NCBI GenBank assembly: GCA_025996815.1
Contig: BNTT01000007.1
Location: 1 to 47,875 of the forward strand
Length of the DNA stretch: 47,875 bases
From: Bacteroidia bacterium
GTDB lineage: Bacteria > Bacteroidota > Bacteroidia > Bacteroidales > Azobacteroidaceae
Direction: 5' to 3'
The notes beneath the pieces are model-generated. The model saw only the letters and a program-made list of their open reading frames with translations, ran no database searches and was not told the DNA's origin. The translations under genes and the position numbers were made by a program. Positions 7,367 through 16,228 of this stretch are shown here, piece by piece (the stretch's first letter is position 1; each line of letters starts with the position of its first letter).

Positions 7367-10300
7367 TCACCCGCCTTTCTGAAACGCCGAAGGCGTTTTC
7401 CCAAACTGCGCCTTGAAGCTTTTGCTGAAATAGAACGGGTCGTCGAAGCCCACTTTGTATGCCACTTCGGACACGTTCAGATTGCTGCTCGCCAGCAGTT
7501 CTGCTGCTTTTTTCAGCCTTAGGATGCGGACGTATTCGTTGGGCGAATGTCCGGTGATGCCTTTCACTTTTTTGTAGAAGTTGGTGCGTCCCATGCCTAT
7601 GGTTTGTGCGAAGGTGTCCATCGAGAAGTTGATGTTTTCCATGTTTTTTTCAATCAGCACGTGCATTTTGTCGAGAAACTCCTTGTCTCTGTCGGTGAAG
7701 TTGATTAGATGGACGGGGGGCGCGCCGGGTTCCTGGGCAAATTTTCGTTGCAGTTTTTCGCGCTGTTCAATCAATTTCACAATCCTTGCCAGCAGGAATT
7801 TGGCACTGAACGGCTTGGTGATGTAGGCATCTGCACCGGCTTGGATGCCTTCTAACTGGTGCTCTTCCGACGAGTGGGCGGTCAGCAGGATGATGGGGAT
7901 GTGGCTGGTCAGGAAGTCTTCTTTCAGGCGACGGGTTACTTCAAAACCATCAATTCCCGGCATCATCACATCGCAGACAATGAGGTTGGGCTGTTCGTTG
8001 CGTGCCTTTTCCAAGCCCTCTGTGCCGTCTTTTGCCGTTGTGGTGGAGAAATATTCATCGAGTTGCTGCGCTACAAATTCGCGCACTTCGTCGTCGTCTT
8101 CAATAATCAGCAGTTTGTAATCCTGATATTGCCTGTCAGGGGATTGCCGGGGCAGAGCGTGCCCTGCCTCTGCGGATGCCATATCTAAAGCATCGGCGGC
8201 ATCAGACAACGAGTGAGTGCCTGTAATCACTTCCTCTGTGGTATAATTGCCATCCGACAAGGGAATAGATACGCTGAAACAGGCACCATCCAATTCAGAC
8301 GGCGTGTATTCGGCTTTTCCTTTGTGCACCGCCGCCAATTCGGCTGTCAGATGCAAACCCACGCCGGTGCCGCCAATCGACGAGTCCAATTGGGCAAAGC
8401 GGACGAACAGGGAGTTTTGCTTGTCTTTCGGAACACCCGCGCCGCTGTCGGATACGCTGAACGTGAAGCGGTCGTCGGCTTCCGAAAAAGTCAGGCGCAC
8501 CACGATAATGCCGTTGTCGGGCGTGTGTTTCATCGCATTCGACAGCAGGTTGTAGGCAATCTTGTCCCACTTGTTTTTGTCCAGCAGCATCTCGCGCTGC
8601 GGGAGGTTGGATTCAAACAGCAGTTCTATCTTTTTCTTTTCTGCTAACTCTTTGAACGACTGATAAATATCGTCGAAAAAAGCCACCGCTTCCGTGCGTT
8701 CCAGTTTGAGTCGCAAAACATTGTTTTGCAGTTTGCGGAACTCCAAAAGTTGGTCAATCAGCCGCAGAAGCCGCTCGGAGCCTTTCGCCATCTGATTGAT
8801 TTGCTTCGTGACGGCGGCGGGCAGGTTTTCCATCGCGAGCAGATTTTCTATCGACCCGCGAATGATGGTGAGCGGCGTGCGAAATTCGTGCGATATATTG
8901 GTGAAAAAGCGGAGTTTATATTCCGTTAATTGCCGCTCCACTTTGACATTCGTATTCAGGCGGTTGATGTGAAGGACGAATTTAATTGTGAACAAAACAA
9001 GCCCCACTAACAGAATGAAATAGAGCAGATAAGCCCAGCCCGATTTCCAAAATGGCGGGGTGATGACTATTTCCAGCACCGTTTCGCTGTCGGTCCACAC
9101 GCCAAAACTGTTGCTGCCCTTGACCTTGAATTGATACGTCCCCGGCGGCACATTGCGGTAGGCAGAAATGTTGTGGCGGGTTATCGGGTTCCAATTCTTT
9201 TCATAACCGTCCAAATAATAGATGTATTGGTTGAAATTGGGCAGATGAAAATTGAGCATCGCAAATTCGATGTTAAACGAATTTTGGTTGTGCTTCAACC
9301 TGATTTGTTTCGCCAAACTGATACTTTCGGTCAGCGGCGAATTGCGCTCTTCGGGGCGCACGTCCATCCCGTTGATTTTCAGTCCGGTAATGACGATTGG
9401 CGGCGTATAAACATCGTATTTTATTTGGGAAGGGTCGAAAATGAACACGCCGGAATAACTGCCGAACATCAGTTCGCCGCTTCGCATTTTCCAGCAGGAA
9501 TGTTCGTTAAACAGCCCTGCCTGCCGGTTGTTGAAGAAACTGAAATTCTCGAAACGCTCGGTCTGCGGGTCAAACTTGGAAATGCCGCTGCCGCCTTCGG
9601 TGCTCACCCAAATATAGCCCTGATTGTCTTCTATGATGGTTTGAATCACTTCGTTGGAAAGTCCGTCTTTGGCGGTGTAGTGCTTAAACCACGAGCGTGA
9701 GAGCGGCGTTTCGCGCATCAGCAAGTTCAATCCGCCGCCGGTGGTGCCGAGCCAAATACGCCCCTTGCTGTCTTCCAAGATGGCTTTCACCTCATTGTTG
9801 TTAAGCGTCCGGTCGTCATTGACATCAAAATGGAAGTTGATGTATTTGCTGTTGTCCCGAATCAGTTCGTCGGGATTGAACACATTGACCCCCTCGTTGG
9901 TGCCCGTCCAAATCAGCCCCGTGCGGTCTTGCAGGATGACGCGCACCATATCCTGATTGACCGTGCGAGCGTTGATGTGCCGGAAAGCCACCTCCTTGCC
10001 GGTGAGGTCGGCATAATGCAATCCGCCGCCGAAAGAGGCAGCCCAGATGCGGTTTTTCGAGTCTAACAGGATGTCAAACACATTGTTGCTGCTGGTGTTT
10101 TGCAGGGCAATGTCGTGCAACAGATAGTTGCGCACAGGGGCATCTCCCGAAGGCGGCAGCACCATAAGCCCTTTCCCGCGTGTGGCTAACCATATATTTC
10201 CGGCGGCATCCTCCGTCATCGCGAAAGGCAACCCGCCGTCAATCCGGTGCGATTTCAGTTTGTTGAGCGACCGGTCATACACATTCAGCGAGCCGCTACG

Positions 10301-11647
10301 TGTGCCAAACCAAAAGCGGTGCTGCGAATCCTCAAAAATCAGCCTCACGGCATTGCTGCGGTCGTGGTTGTCCTTCTGTGTCGGGTAAAAAATCTGTATC
10401 GGATAGTTGCTGAGCGAGATTTTGCTGATTCCGGCAAATTCGGTGCCCACCCATATCTCGCCCGATTTATCTTCCGTCACGCACAGCAGGTAGTTGGTGG
10501 GCAAATCGCTGTTTTCCACCGTGTAGTGGTAGGTCTGCCGATTGTTTAAGTCTATGGCAAACAGCCCATTGCCGTAGGTGGTGAGCCAAATGATATGGCG
10601 CGAATCCTGATAAATGTCGTAGCGTTCGGCATCAATCGTGGAGAGGATGCTGGCGGGGATGAGGTTGATTTTCTCGAATCGGTTGTCTGCCACCTGCCGC
10701 CAAACACTGCCGGAGATGTTATAGACCCATTTATTGCCCTTGTTGTCCGTCAAAAAACTCGCGTTGGTCACCGCCTGCCCGTTGAACAGCGCATTCGCCG
10801 CAATAAATTTCATCTGCCGACAATCAAAAGCGAGGATGTTGGCTTTGGTCGCAATCAAAACAACGCCGGAGTTCAGCAGGGTACTCGTATTGAGTGCAAT
10901 CGCCTGATTATCGGGGTATAAGATGGTTTGAGCCACCTTTTGTTGCGGCGTGTCAAACGCCACAATCTGTTGGTCGTTGATAAAAAACAGCCGGTTGCCG
11001 GATTCGTGCACATAAGAAAACGAGGTGGGCAACACCTTAATGATTTGCTCGGCTTCCAAGCGAAACAATCCCTGCGTAGTGCCAATCCAGATATTGTGCA
11101 GGGCATCTTCATAAACGAAAGCCACCGCCCGGCTGCCCAATTCGGCTTCGCCAAACTGCCGCGCTTTCAACGCTCCGGCAACGTGCTGAATACGGCAACA
11201 CCCACCACCGGTGCCCCAGAGCCACACATCGCCGTTGGAAAAGGTCTGAACGTATGAAAAATTCTTCTGCTTATTGTCCGGCGCATAGTCCACAAAACGC
11301 TCCACGCGCGGGTCGTAGCAGCAAAAGATATTCGCCGTCGTGCGAATCCAGATATAGCCGTATTGGTCTTCCTGCAAACTCCGTATGCGGTTATCCGAAA
11401 TGGATGCAAAATTGCCGGTCTGAGGCAGCATCACGGTAAATTCCTTCCCATTGTAGCGATTCAACCCGTTAATCGTGCCCAGCCAAATAAAGCCCTTGCT
11501 GTCCTGCGTGATGCACCGCACCGTATTTTGCGACAATCCATCGCGGTCGCTAATCCAATCGAAGCGCAAAGCCTCCAATGCAATGACCGGAGTTGTCGTT
11601 CCAAACAAGTAAACAAAGAAAAATAGCACTAACTTCACCCTTTTCAT
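7367..11647 (-). CDS. Hybrid two-component system sensor/regulator (HTCS) of the PUL
   Basis: This 1426-residue inner-membrane protein has all parts of a Bacteroidetes HTCS. After a signal peptide come repeated two-bladed Reg_prop beta-propeller motifs (such as GFIWLGTINGLNRYN and GRIWLGTTGGGLN), then a Y_Y_Y domain ending near FKVKGSNSFGVW, a transmembrane helix at about 869-891, a histidine kinase (phospho-acceptor His920 in SHEFRTPL, N-box NLLSNAMKH, G-box DSGAGVPKD), a receiver domain with Asp1226 in VCDVMMPG, and a C-terminal AraC-type DNA-binding domain (VSEVAYKVGFDDPFYFSKSF). The periplasmic part senses an oligosaccharide and the AraC part activates PUL genes. It is divergent from the GH105-susCD operon, with a 184-bp shared control region. 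By context the ligand should be a rhamnogalacturonan fragment. Confidence 0.96.
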   Translation of the reverse strand: MKRVKLVLFFFVYLFGTTTPVIALEALRFDWISDRDGLSQNTVRCITQDSKGFIWLGTINGLNRYNGKEFTVMLPQTGNFASISDNRIRSLQEDQYGYIWIRTTANIFCCYDPRVERFVDYAPDNKQKNFSYVQTFSNGDVWLWGTGGGCCRIQHVAGALKARQFGEAELGSRAVAFVYEDALHNIWIGTTQGLFRLEAEQIIKVLPTSFSYVHESGNRLFFINDQQIVAFDTPQQKVAQTILYPDNQAIALNTSTLLNSGVVLIATKANILAFDCRQMKFIAANALFNGQAVTNASFLTDNKGNKWVYNISGSVWRQVADNRFEKINLIPASILSTIDAERYDIYQDSRHIIWLTTYGNGLFAIDLNNRQTYHYTVENSDLPTNYLLCVTEDKSGEIWVGTEFAGISKISLSNYPIQIFYPTQKDNHDRSNAVRLIFEDSQHRFWFGTRSGSLNVYDRSLNKLKSHRIDGGLPFAMTEDAAGNIWLATRGKGLMVLPPSGDAPVRNYLLHDIALQNTSSNNVFDILLDSKNRIWAASFGGGLHYADLTGKEVAFRHINARTVNQDMVRVILQDRTGLIWTGTNEGVNVFNPDELIRDNSKYINFHFDVNDDRTLNNNEVKAILEDSKGRIWLGTTGGGLNLLMRETPLSRSWFKHYTAKDGLSNEVIQTIIEDNQGYIWVSTEGGSGISKFDPQTERFENFSFFNNRQAGLFNEHSCWKMRSGELMFGSYSGVFIFDPSQIKYDVYTPPIVITGLKINGMDVRPEERNSPLTESISLAKQIRLKHNQNSFNIEFAMLNFHLPNFNQYIYYLDGYEKNWNPITRHNISAYRNVPPGTYQFKVKGSNSFGVWTDSETVLEIVITPPFWKSGWAYLLYFILLVGLVLFTIKFVLHINRLNTNVKVERQLTEYKLRFFTNISHEFRTPLTIIRGSIENLLAMENLPAAVTKQINQMAKGSERLLRLIDQLLEFRKLQNNVLRLKLERTEAVAFFDDIYQSFKELAEKKKIELLFESNLPQREMLLDKNKWDKIAYNLLSNAMKHTPDNGIIVVRLTFSEADDRFTFSVSDSGAGVPKDKQNSLFVRFAQLDSSIGGTGVGLHLTAELAAVHKGKAEYTPSELDGACFSVSIPLSDGNYTTEEVITGTHSLSDAADALDMASAEAGHALPRQSPDRQYQDYKLLIIEDDDEVREFVAQQLDEYFSTTTAKDGTEGLEKARNEQPNLIVCDVMMPGIDGFEVTRRLKEDFLTSHIPIILLTAHSSEEHQLEGIQAGADAYITKPFSAKFLLARIVKLIEQREKLQRKFAQEPGAPPVHLINFTDRDKEFLDKMHVLIEKNMENINFSMDTFAQTIGMGRTNFYKKVKGITGHSPNEYVRILRLKKAAELLASSNLNVSEVAYKVGFDDPFYFSKSFKAQFGKTPSAFQKGG

Positions 11648-11668
11648 TTTTCAAGTATTAGGTAGCAG

Positions 11669-11676
11669 CAAAATTA
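11669..11676 (-). promoter_or_regulatory. Possible -7 element of the HTCS gene
   Basis: CAAAATTA on the plus strand reads TAATTTTG on the minus strand, matching TAnnTTTG, 21 bases upstream of the HTCS start. No -33 partner was found, so this is a weak call. Confidence 0.3.
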
Positions 11677-11696
11677 GTAAAAATTTCCGTGAAAAT

Positions 11697-11782
11697 CCCC
11701 TTATGTGTACAAAATCCCATATAAATTGCACAAAATTACATACAGGTGCACTTTTGTCCCGTTAAATTGTACAAATATCTAT
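11697..11782. promoter_or_regulatory. Candidate HTCS operator region with repeated GTACAAA motifs
   Basis: Two related sites lie here, CCCCTTATGTGTACAAAATC starting at 11697 and CCCGTTAAATTGTACAAATA starting at 11758. A related TTGCACAAAATTA at 11727 and an inverted TGCACTTTTGTCCC at 11747-11760 lie between them. A third copy of the long motif lies on the minus strand at 24392-24418 in front of the GH2-PL11 gene. Repetition at two PUL promoters, next to the HTCS gene, suggests the HTCS binding site. This is an inference from pattern only. Confidence 0.45.
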
Positions 11783-11804
11783 ATTTATATCTTGCCACAT
11801 TCCC

Positions 11805-11812
11805 TACCTTTG
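11805..11812 (+). promoter_or_regulatory. -7 element of the GH105-susCD operon
   Basis: A perfect TACCTTTG lies 19 bases upstream of the GH105 start codon. There is no TTTG at 19-21 nt upstream of it, which fits a promoter that needs an activator such as the HTCS. Confidence 0.7.
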
Positions 11813-11831
11813 CACAAAAAAATTAAAAATT

Positions 11832-12974
11832 ATGTGTATCACAAATTTAATACGAAAAATGTTGCTCGCCCTGCCTGTTGCACTTGGTACTGTCATTCAA
11901 ATGCAGGCGCAGGAATTGCCCGACAAGGGCGACATCCTTCGCACGATGGTGAAAGTCAATGACTATTTTATGACAAAATATGCCGATTGCACGGCACCTT
12001 CGCATGTGGGCATTGCGCGACCGAGCAATATATGGACACGTGGCGTTTATTATGAAGGGCTGATTGCCTTGCATCGGATTTATCCCGAAGCGCGCTATTA
12101 TCAGTATGCGCTTGATTGGGCGGAGTTTCACAAATGGGGGTTGCGCAATGGCAACACCACCCGCAATGCCGATGACCAATGTTGCGGGCAAACCTATATT
12201 GACCTGTATAAGATGTCGCCCGACCCCGAAAAAATTCGCAATATAAAAATTTGTATGGACAGGCTGATTCATACGCCGCAACTGAACGATTGGTCGTGGA
12301 TTGATGCCATACAGATGGGGATGCCCGTGTTGGCGCAGTTGGGCGACCTGACACAGGACAAGCGTTATTTCGAGAAAATGTATCAAATGTATGCCTTCAC
12401 GCGCAACAATCACGGCGCGAAAGGGTTGTATAATCCCGCAGAAGGGCTTTGGTGGCGAGATAAAGATTTTGTGCCACCCTACAAGACCCCCGGCGGCAAG
12501 AATTGCTACTGGTCGCGGGGCAATGGCTGGGTGTATGCGGCTCTGGTGCGCGTGTTAGACCTCATCCCCGCGGACGAAATCCACCGAAAGGAATATCTTG
12601 CCGATTTCACGGCGATGTCCGAAGCCCTGAAAAAGTACCAGCGCACAGACGGCTTTTGGAATGTGAGCCTCCACGACCCCACCCACTTTGGCGGGAAGGA
12701 GACCACAGGCACTTCACTCTTCGTTTACGGCATGGCGTGGGGCATCAACAACGGGGTCTTAGACCGCAAAACGTATCTGCCGGTAGTGCTGAAAGCGTGG
12801 AATGCGCTGCAAAAAGAAGCCGTTCACACCAACGGCTTTCTCGGATGGGTGCAGGGAACAGGCAAAGAGCCGAAAGACAGTCAGCCGGTCACTTCCGACA
12901 AAGTGCCGGATTTTGAAGATTTTGGCACAGGCTGCTTCCTTTTGGGGGCGAGTGAGATGTATAAATTAGAGTAA
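11832..12974 (+). CDS. GH105 unsaturated rhamnogalacturonyl/glucuronyl hydrolase (first copy)
   Basis: This is a 380-residue exported enzyme of the YteR/YesR type. It removes the 4,5-unsaturated galacturonate left at the non-reducing end after a lyase such as PL11 has cut rhamnogalacturonan. The signal peptide is cleaved near QAQE (residue 28). The (alpha/alpha)6-barrel is recognisable from GVYYEGLIALHRIYPEARYY, WSWIDAIQMGMPVLAQLG and the hallmark CYWSRGNGWVYAAL, with a C-terminal TGTSLFVYGMAWGIN. Length is normal for the family. It is the first gene after the activated promoter and lies 36 bp before susC, so it is cotranscribed with susCD. An internal Met at 11859 could also start the protein; 11832 follows the promoter directly and gives the fuller signal peptide. 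Confidence 0.93.
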   Translation: MCITNLIRKMLLALPVALGTVIQMQAQELPDKGDILRTMVKVNDYFMTKYADCTAPSHVGIARPSNIWTRGVYYEGLIALHRIYPEARYYQYALDWAEFHKWGLRNGNTTRNADDQCCGQTYIDLYKMSPDPEKIRNIKICMDRLIHTPQLNDWSWIDAIQMGMPVLAQLGDLTQDKRYFEKMYQMYAFTRNNHGAKGLYNPAEGLWWRDKDFVPPYKTPGGKNCYWSRGNGWVYAALVRVLDLIPADEIHRKEYLADFTAMSEALKKYQRTDGFWNVSLHDPTHFGGKETTGTSLFVYGMAWGINNGVLDRKTYLPVVLKAWNALQKEAVHTNGFLGWVQGTGKEPKDSQPVTSDKVPDFEDFGTGCFLLGASEMYKLE

Positions 12975-13010
12975 TAATAAATTTTAAACACTAAATTTAA
13001 GTAAATTTTT

Positions 13011-16000
13011 ATGAAAAAAGCATTTAAAAACTTTGCAAACGCGCTGCTGTTGAGCGGTGTATTCATCGGGGGGGGGGGTGCAAACCACCTAAGAGCCGAG
13101 TTTCCCCAAGAGGCAAAAATCGCCGTCACAGGCGTGGTGTCCGATGCGGAAGGTCCCATCATCGGTGCCGGTATCGTCGAAAGAGGTACAAGTAATGGAA
13201 CTTCATCTGATGTGGATGGACGATACACGTTGCGCGTGTCGCCCAATGCCACATTGGAGGTCTCTTATCTGGGTTATTCAACCCAAAACGTTGCCGTAAG
13301 CGGCAGAACAACGATTGATGTCACCTTGGTTGAAGATGTCCAATCATTGGACGAAGTGGTGGTGGTCGGTTACGGGGTGCAAAAGAAAAGCGATGTGACG
13401 GGTGCATTAACCCATGTCGGCGCGAAAGAAATCGAAGCCCGTCCGGTAACGAATGCCATGCAAGCATTACAGGGCAAGGCTGCCGGCGTTGACATTACCT
13501 CCGACGAACGTCCGGGTGAGTTGGGTACTGTCCGTATTCGCGGTAATCGTTCTATTACGGCGGACACTGATCCTCTGTATGTGGTGGATGGCATCCCTTT
13601 GCTTTCGGCTTCGGCAATCGAAACTCTCAATCCGCGCGACATTGAATCGATTGATATTTTGAAAGATGCTTCGGCAACTGCTATTTACGGTTCTCGCGGT
13701 GCTAATGGCGTAATCCTTGTAACGACCAAGAAAGGGAAGGCAGGCAGCTTCAAGTTGAACTACTCCGGTACCGTTACAACGGAAACTCAAAAAACGAAAT
13801 CAGAAATGATGAATGCCGGCGATTATATCACTTGGCGGCGTTGGGCAATGTATAATGCAGGGCAGATTACTTCACCCGGTGACCAACCCACGCAGGAAGA
13901 TGATGCAAAAGTTTTCAGTATCATGAGTGGCGACCCTACGACTTACAACAATATTATGAGCGGATGGGTAAATGGACAATGGGACGGTTCGCGTGTTGAA
14001 TCACTTGACTGGACTGATTTGGTAACCCGCACTGGCGTTACTACCGAACATACCCTCAGCGCGAGTGGCGGCACAGAAAAATCCAATACGTATGCGTCAT
14101 TTGGTTACCTCAACAACAAAGGCACTCTCATGGGGCAGTCTTATGACCGCTATACAGGAAATGTTAATACAACCATTAATCCTACCCAATGGTTTACTTT
14201 GGGTGCATCCATCAATACTTCGTATGGTGTGCAGGAATATGGTACTTCCACAACCGGTTCTTCCCTCACTACAGGTGTACCTACTTATATCTACGGCTGG
14301 GCGCAACGGAATTTCGCCTTCTCAAAGCCTTACGATGCCGAAGGGAATTTCATCCAGCATCCGGGTGCCGAGGATAATGTGGCTAACGTTGTCGATGAAT
14401 GGAATCGTTCGCAGCAACAACGCAAGACTTTCCGCGCGCTCGGCAGTTTCTATGGCGTATTAAACATAGGCGAAATTGTGAAACCCCTTGACGGATTGAA
14501 GTTTCGCATGAACTTCGGACCCGATTTCCGTTACAGACGTGAAGGAACTTTCATTAGTGCCGAATCTGTAACTCGCGGCACAGGTGCTCAGAACTACACC
14601 CGTCTTCAACAACGCAATGACCTCTCATGGACGCTTGACGAGCAATTGGATTATAATCGCCTGTTCGGCAAACATTCTGTTGGTGCTACTTTGCTTCATA
14701 CCGCTTCGGCATGGACGTATGAAACTTCCGATATGAATGGACAGGGAGTTCCCAATGAGGATTGGACGTGGAATGCTTTCGGCACGCTTGACCCCAAAGG
14801 CTCTCTGGTATCTGCCGCTTGGGGAACCGGTCTTAATGAGCGTCAGCTGGAGTCTTATATGATGCGTTTTAACTATGGTTTCAATGACCGTTACCTCTTG
14901 ACCGTATCCGGTCGTTGGGACGGTGCTTCTCAGTTGGCAGCAGGACATAAATGGGACTTTTTCCCCTCCGCAGCTCTCGGATGGCGCATTAATCAGGAAG
15001 ATTTCATGCAAGACCAGGATTGGATTAATAACTTGAAACTTCGTGCCGGCGTTGGCACCACAGGTAGCGCAGCGGTATCTCCTTATGGCACACTTGGCAG
15101 TATCCAGTCGGGACGCCAGCCTTTCAATGGGATTAACAGCGACGGCAACGTAATTATATATACTACAAACGAGCCTTTCTATGTAAGAGACCAGATAGGC
15201 ATGCCCAATAAGGAACTTGGATGGGAAAAGACTACCCAATGGAATGTGGGTCTTGATTTTGGTTTCTTGAAAGGTCGCATCAATGGTACTGTTGACTGGT
15301 ACACCTCCAATACCAAAGATTTGCTGCTCAATATGAATATCCCTACCCTTTTGGGTTATCCTAATACAATTGCCAATATTGGTCGCACTTCCAATAAGGG
15401 TGTGGATATAACGCTTGATTTTATTCCGGTAAAAACACGTGAGTTTTCATGGAATTCTACCGTATCTGCCGCTTATACTAAGAACAAAATCGAAGAACTT
15501 GCTTCGGGCAAAACCGATGATATTTCCAACTCTTGGTTTATCGGCAATTCCATCTCTGTTTACTACAACCTCCAAAAAGACCGCCTGTGGCAGGATACAC
15601 CCGAAGATAATGAACTGATGGCAAAGTATAATGCCAATGGTCATAAGTTTGCCCCGGGTTTGGTTAAGCCGGTGGATGTTAAGAATGACGTGGACAAAGA
15701 GGGTAATGAAATCTATAAGATTGATGATAATGATGACCGCGTGATATTGGGTAACCGTGACCCCCGCTGGACTTTCGGCTGGATGAACACGTTCAACTAT
15801 AAGAGTTTTGAACTTTCATTGCAGATGTACGGACGCTTCAAGTATTGGGTAGAGGCAGGCGGTGAAGGTCAGACGGGTCGCTACAACCAGCGGCAAATCG
15901 ACTACTGGACTCCGACTAATACGGGTGCAGAGTATCAAAAGCCGGTCTATAATGAAGCGGGTGGTGACGCTTATTCATACATTCTTGGTTTCCGCCAAGC

Positions 16001-16205
16001 TAATTTCTTGAAGATGCGGAATATATCCTTAGGTTATATTTTACCCAACAACATTGTCCGCAAGGCAGGTGTTTCCAACTTGAAGGTTTATGTTCAGGCG
16101 AATAATCCCTTTACCATCTATTCAAGCGTAAAATTCATTGACTTGGATTTGGGTGGTGCTACTTACAATCAGGGATGGACGTTTGGTCTTGATGTTACTT
16201 TTTAA
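13011..16205 (+). CDS. SusC-like TonB-dependent outer-membrane transporter
   Basis: This 1064-residue outer-membrane protein imports oligosaccharides together with the adjacent SusD. After the signal peptide it has an N-terminal carboxypeptidase-regulatory-like beta domain (VTGVVSDAEGPIIGAGI to VSYLGYSTQNVAV), the TonB box region SLDEVVVVGYG, the plug domain with ESIDILKDASATAIYGSRGA, and a long beta-barrel ending in GLDVTF. Length and order are normal for the RagA/SusC family. It is odd that the signal-peptide core is encoded by a run of eleven G (13068-13078, residues 20-23 all Gly), where gain or loss of one base would stop translation. The gene lies between the first GH105 and susD in one operon and has no promoter of its own. 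Confidence 0.97.
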   Translation: MKKAFKNFANALLLSGVFIGGGGANHLRAEFPQEAKIAVTGVVSDAEGPIIGAGIVERGTSNGTSSDVDGRYTLRVSPNATLEVSYLGYSTQNVAVSGRTTIDVTLVEDVQSLDEVVVVGYGVQKKSDVTGALTHVGAKEIEARPVTNAMQALQGKAAGVDITSDERPGELGTVRIRGNRSITADTDPLYVVDGIPLLSASAIETLNPRDIESIDILKDASATAIYGSRGANGVILVTTKKGKAGSFKLNYSGTVTTETQKTKSEMMNAGDYITWRRWAMYNAGQITSPGDQPTQEDDAKVFSIMSGDPTTYNNIMSGWVNGQWDGSRVESLDWTDLVTRTGVTTEHTLSASGGTEKSNTYASFGYLNNKGTLMGQSYDRYTGNVNTTINPTQWFTLGASINTSYGVQEYGTSTTGSSLTTGVPTYIYGWAQRNFAFSKPYDAEGNFIQHPGAEDNVANVVDEWNRSQQQRKTFRALGSFYGVLNIGEIVKPLDGLKFRMNFGPDFRYRREGTFISAESVTRGTGAQNYTRLQQRNDLSWTLDEQLDYNRLFGKHSVGATLLHTASAWTYETSDMNGQGVPNEDWTWNAFGTLDPKGSLVSAAWGTGLNERQLESYMMRFNYGFNDRYLLTVSGRWDGASQLAAGHKWDFFPSAALGWRINQEDFMQDQDWINNLKLRAGVGTTGSAAVSPYGTLGSIQSGRQPFNGINSDGNVIIYTTNEPFYVRDQIGMPNKELGWEKTTQWNVGLDFGFLKGRINGTVDWYTSNTKDLLLNMNIPTLLGYPNTIANIGRTSNKGVDITLDFIPVKTREFSWNSTVSAAYTKNKIEELASGKTDDISNSWFIGNSISVYYNLQKDRLWQDTPEDNELMAKYNANGHKFAPGLVKPVDVKNDVDKEGNEIYKIDDNDDRVILGNRDPRWTFGWMNTFNYKSFELSLQMYGRFKYWVEAGGEGQTGRYNQRQIDYWTPTNTGAEYQKPVYNEAGGDAYSYILGFRQANFLKMRNISLGYILPNNIVRKAGVSNLKVYVQANNPFTIYSSVKFIDLDLGGATYNQGWTFGLDVTF
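13068..13078 (+). repeat. G11 homopolymer in the susC signal-peptide region
   Basis: Eleven consecutive G encode four Gly codons of the signal peptide. With ten G the frame meets TAA at 13090; with twelve G it meets TAA at 13193. Tracts of this length slip readily in bacteria, so this is a candidate phase-variation switch, or alternatively a place for an assembly error. Confidence 0.85.
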
Positions 16206-16228
16206 TTTATAATTAATACATAAATAAT

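Noticed and set aside
7581..11626. Many open frames on the plus strand opposite the HTCS gene
   Set aside because: They have no promoter, no leader and no family motifs, and the minus-strand HTCS has a full set of domains; the frames are by-products of codon bias.
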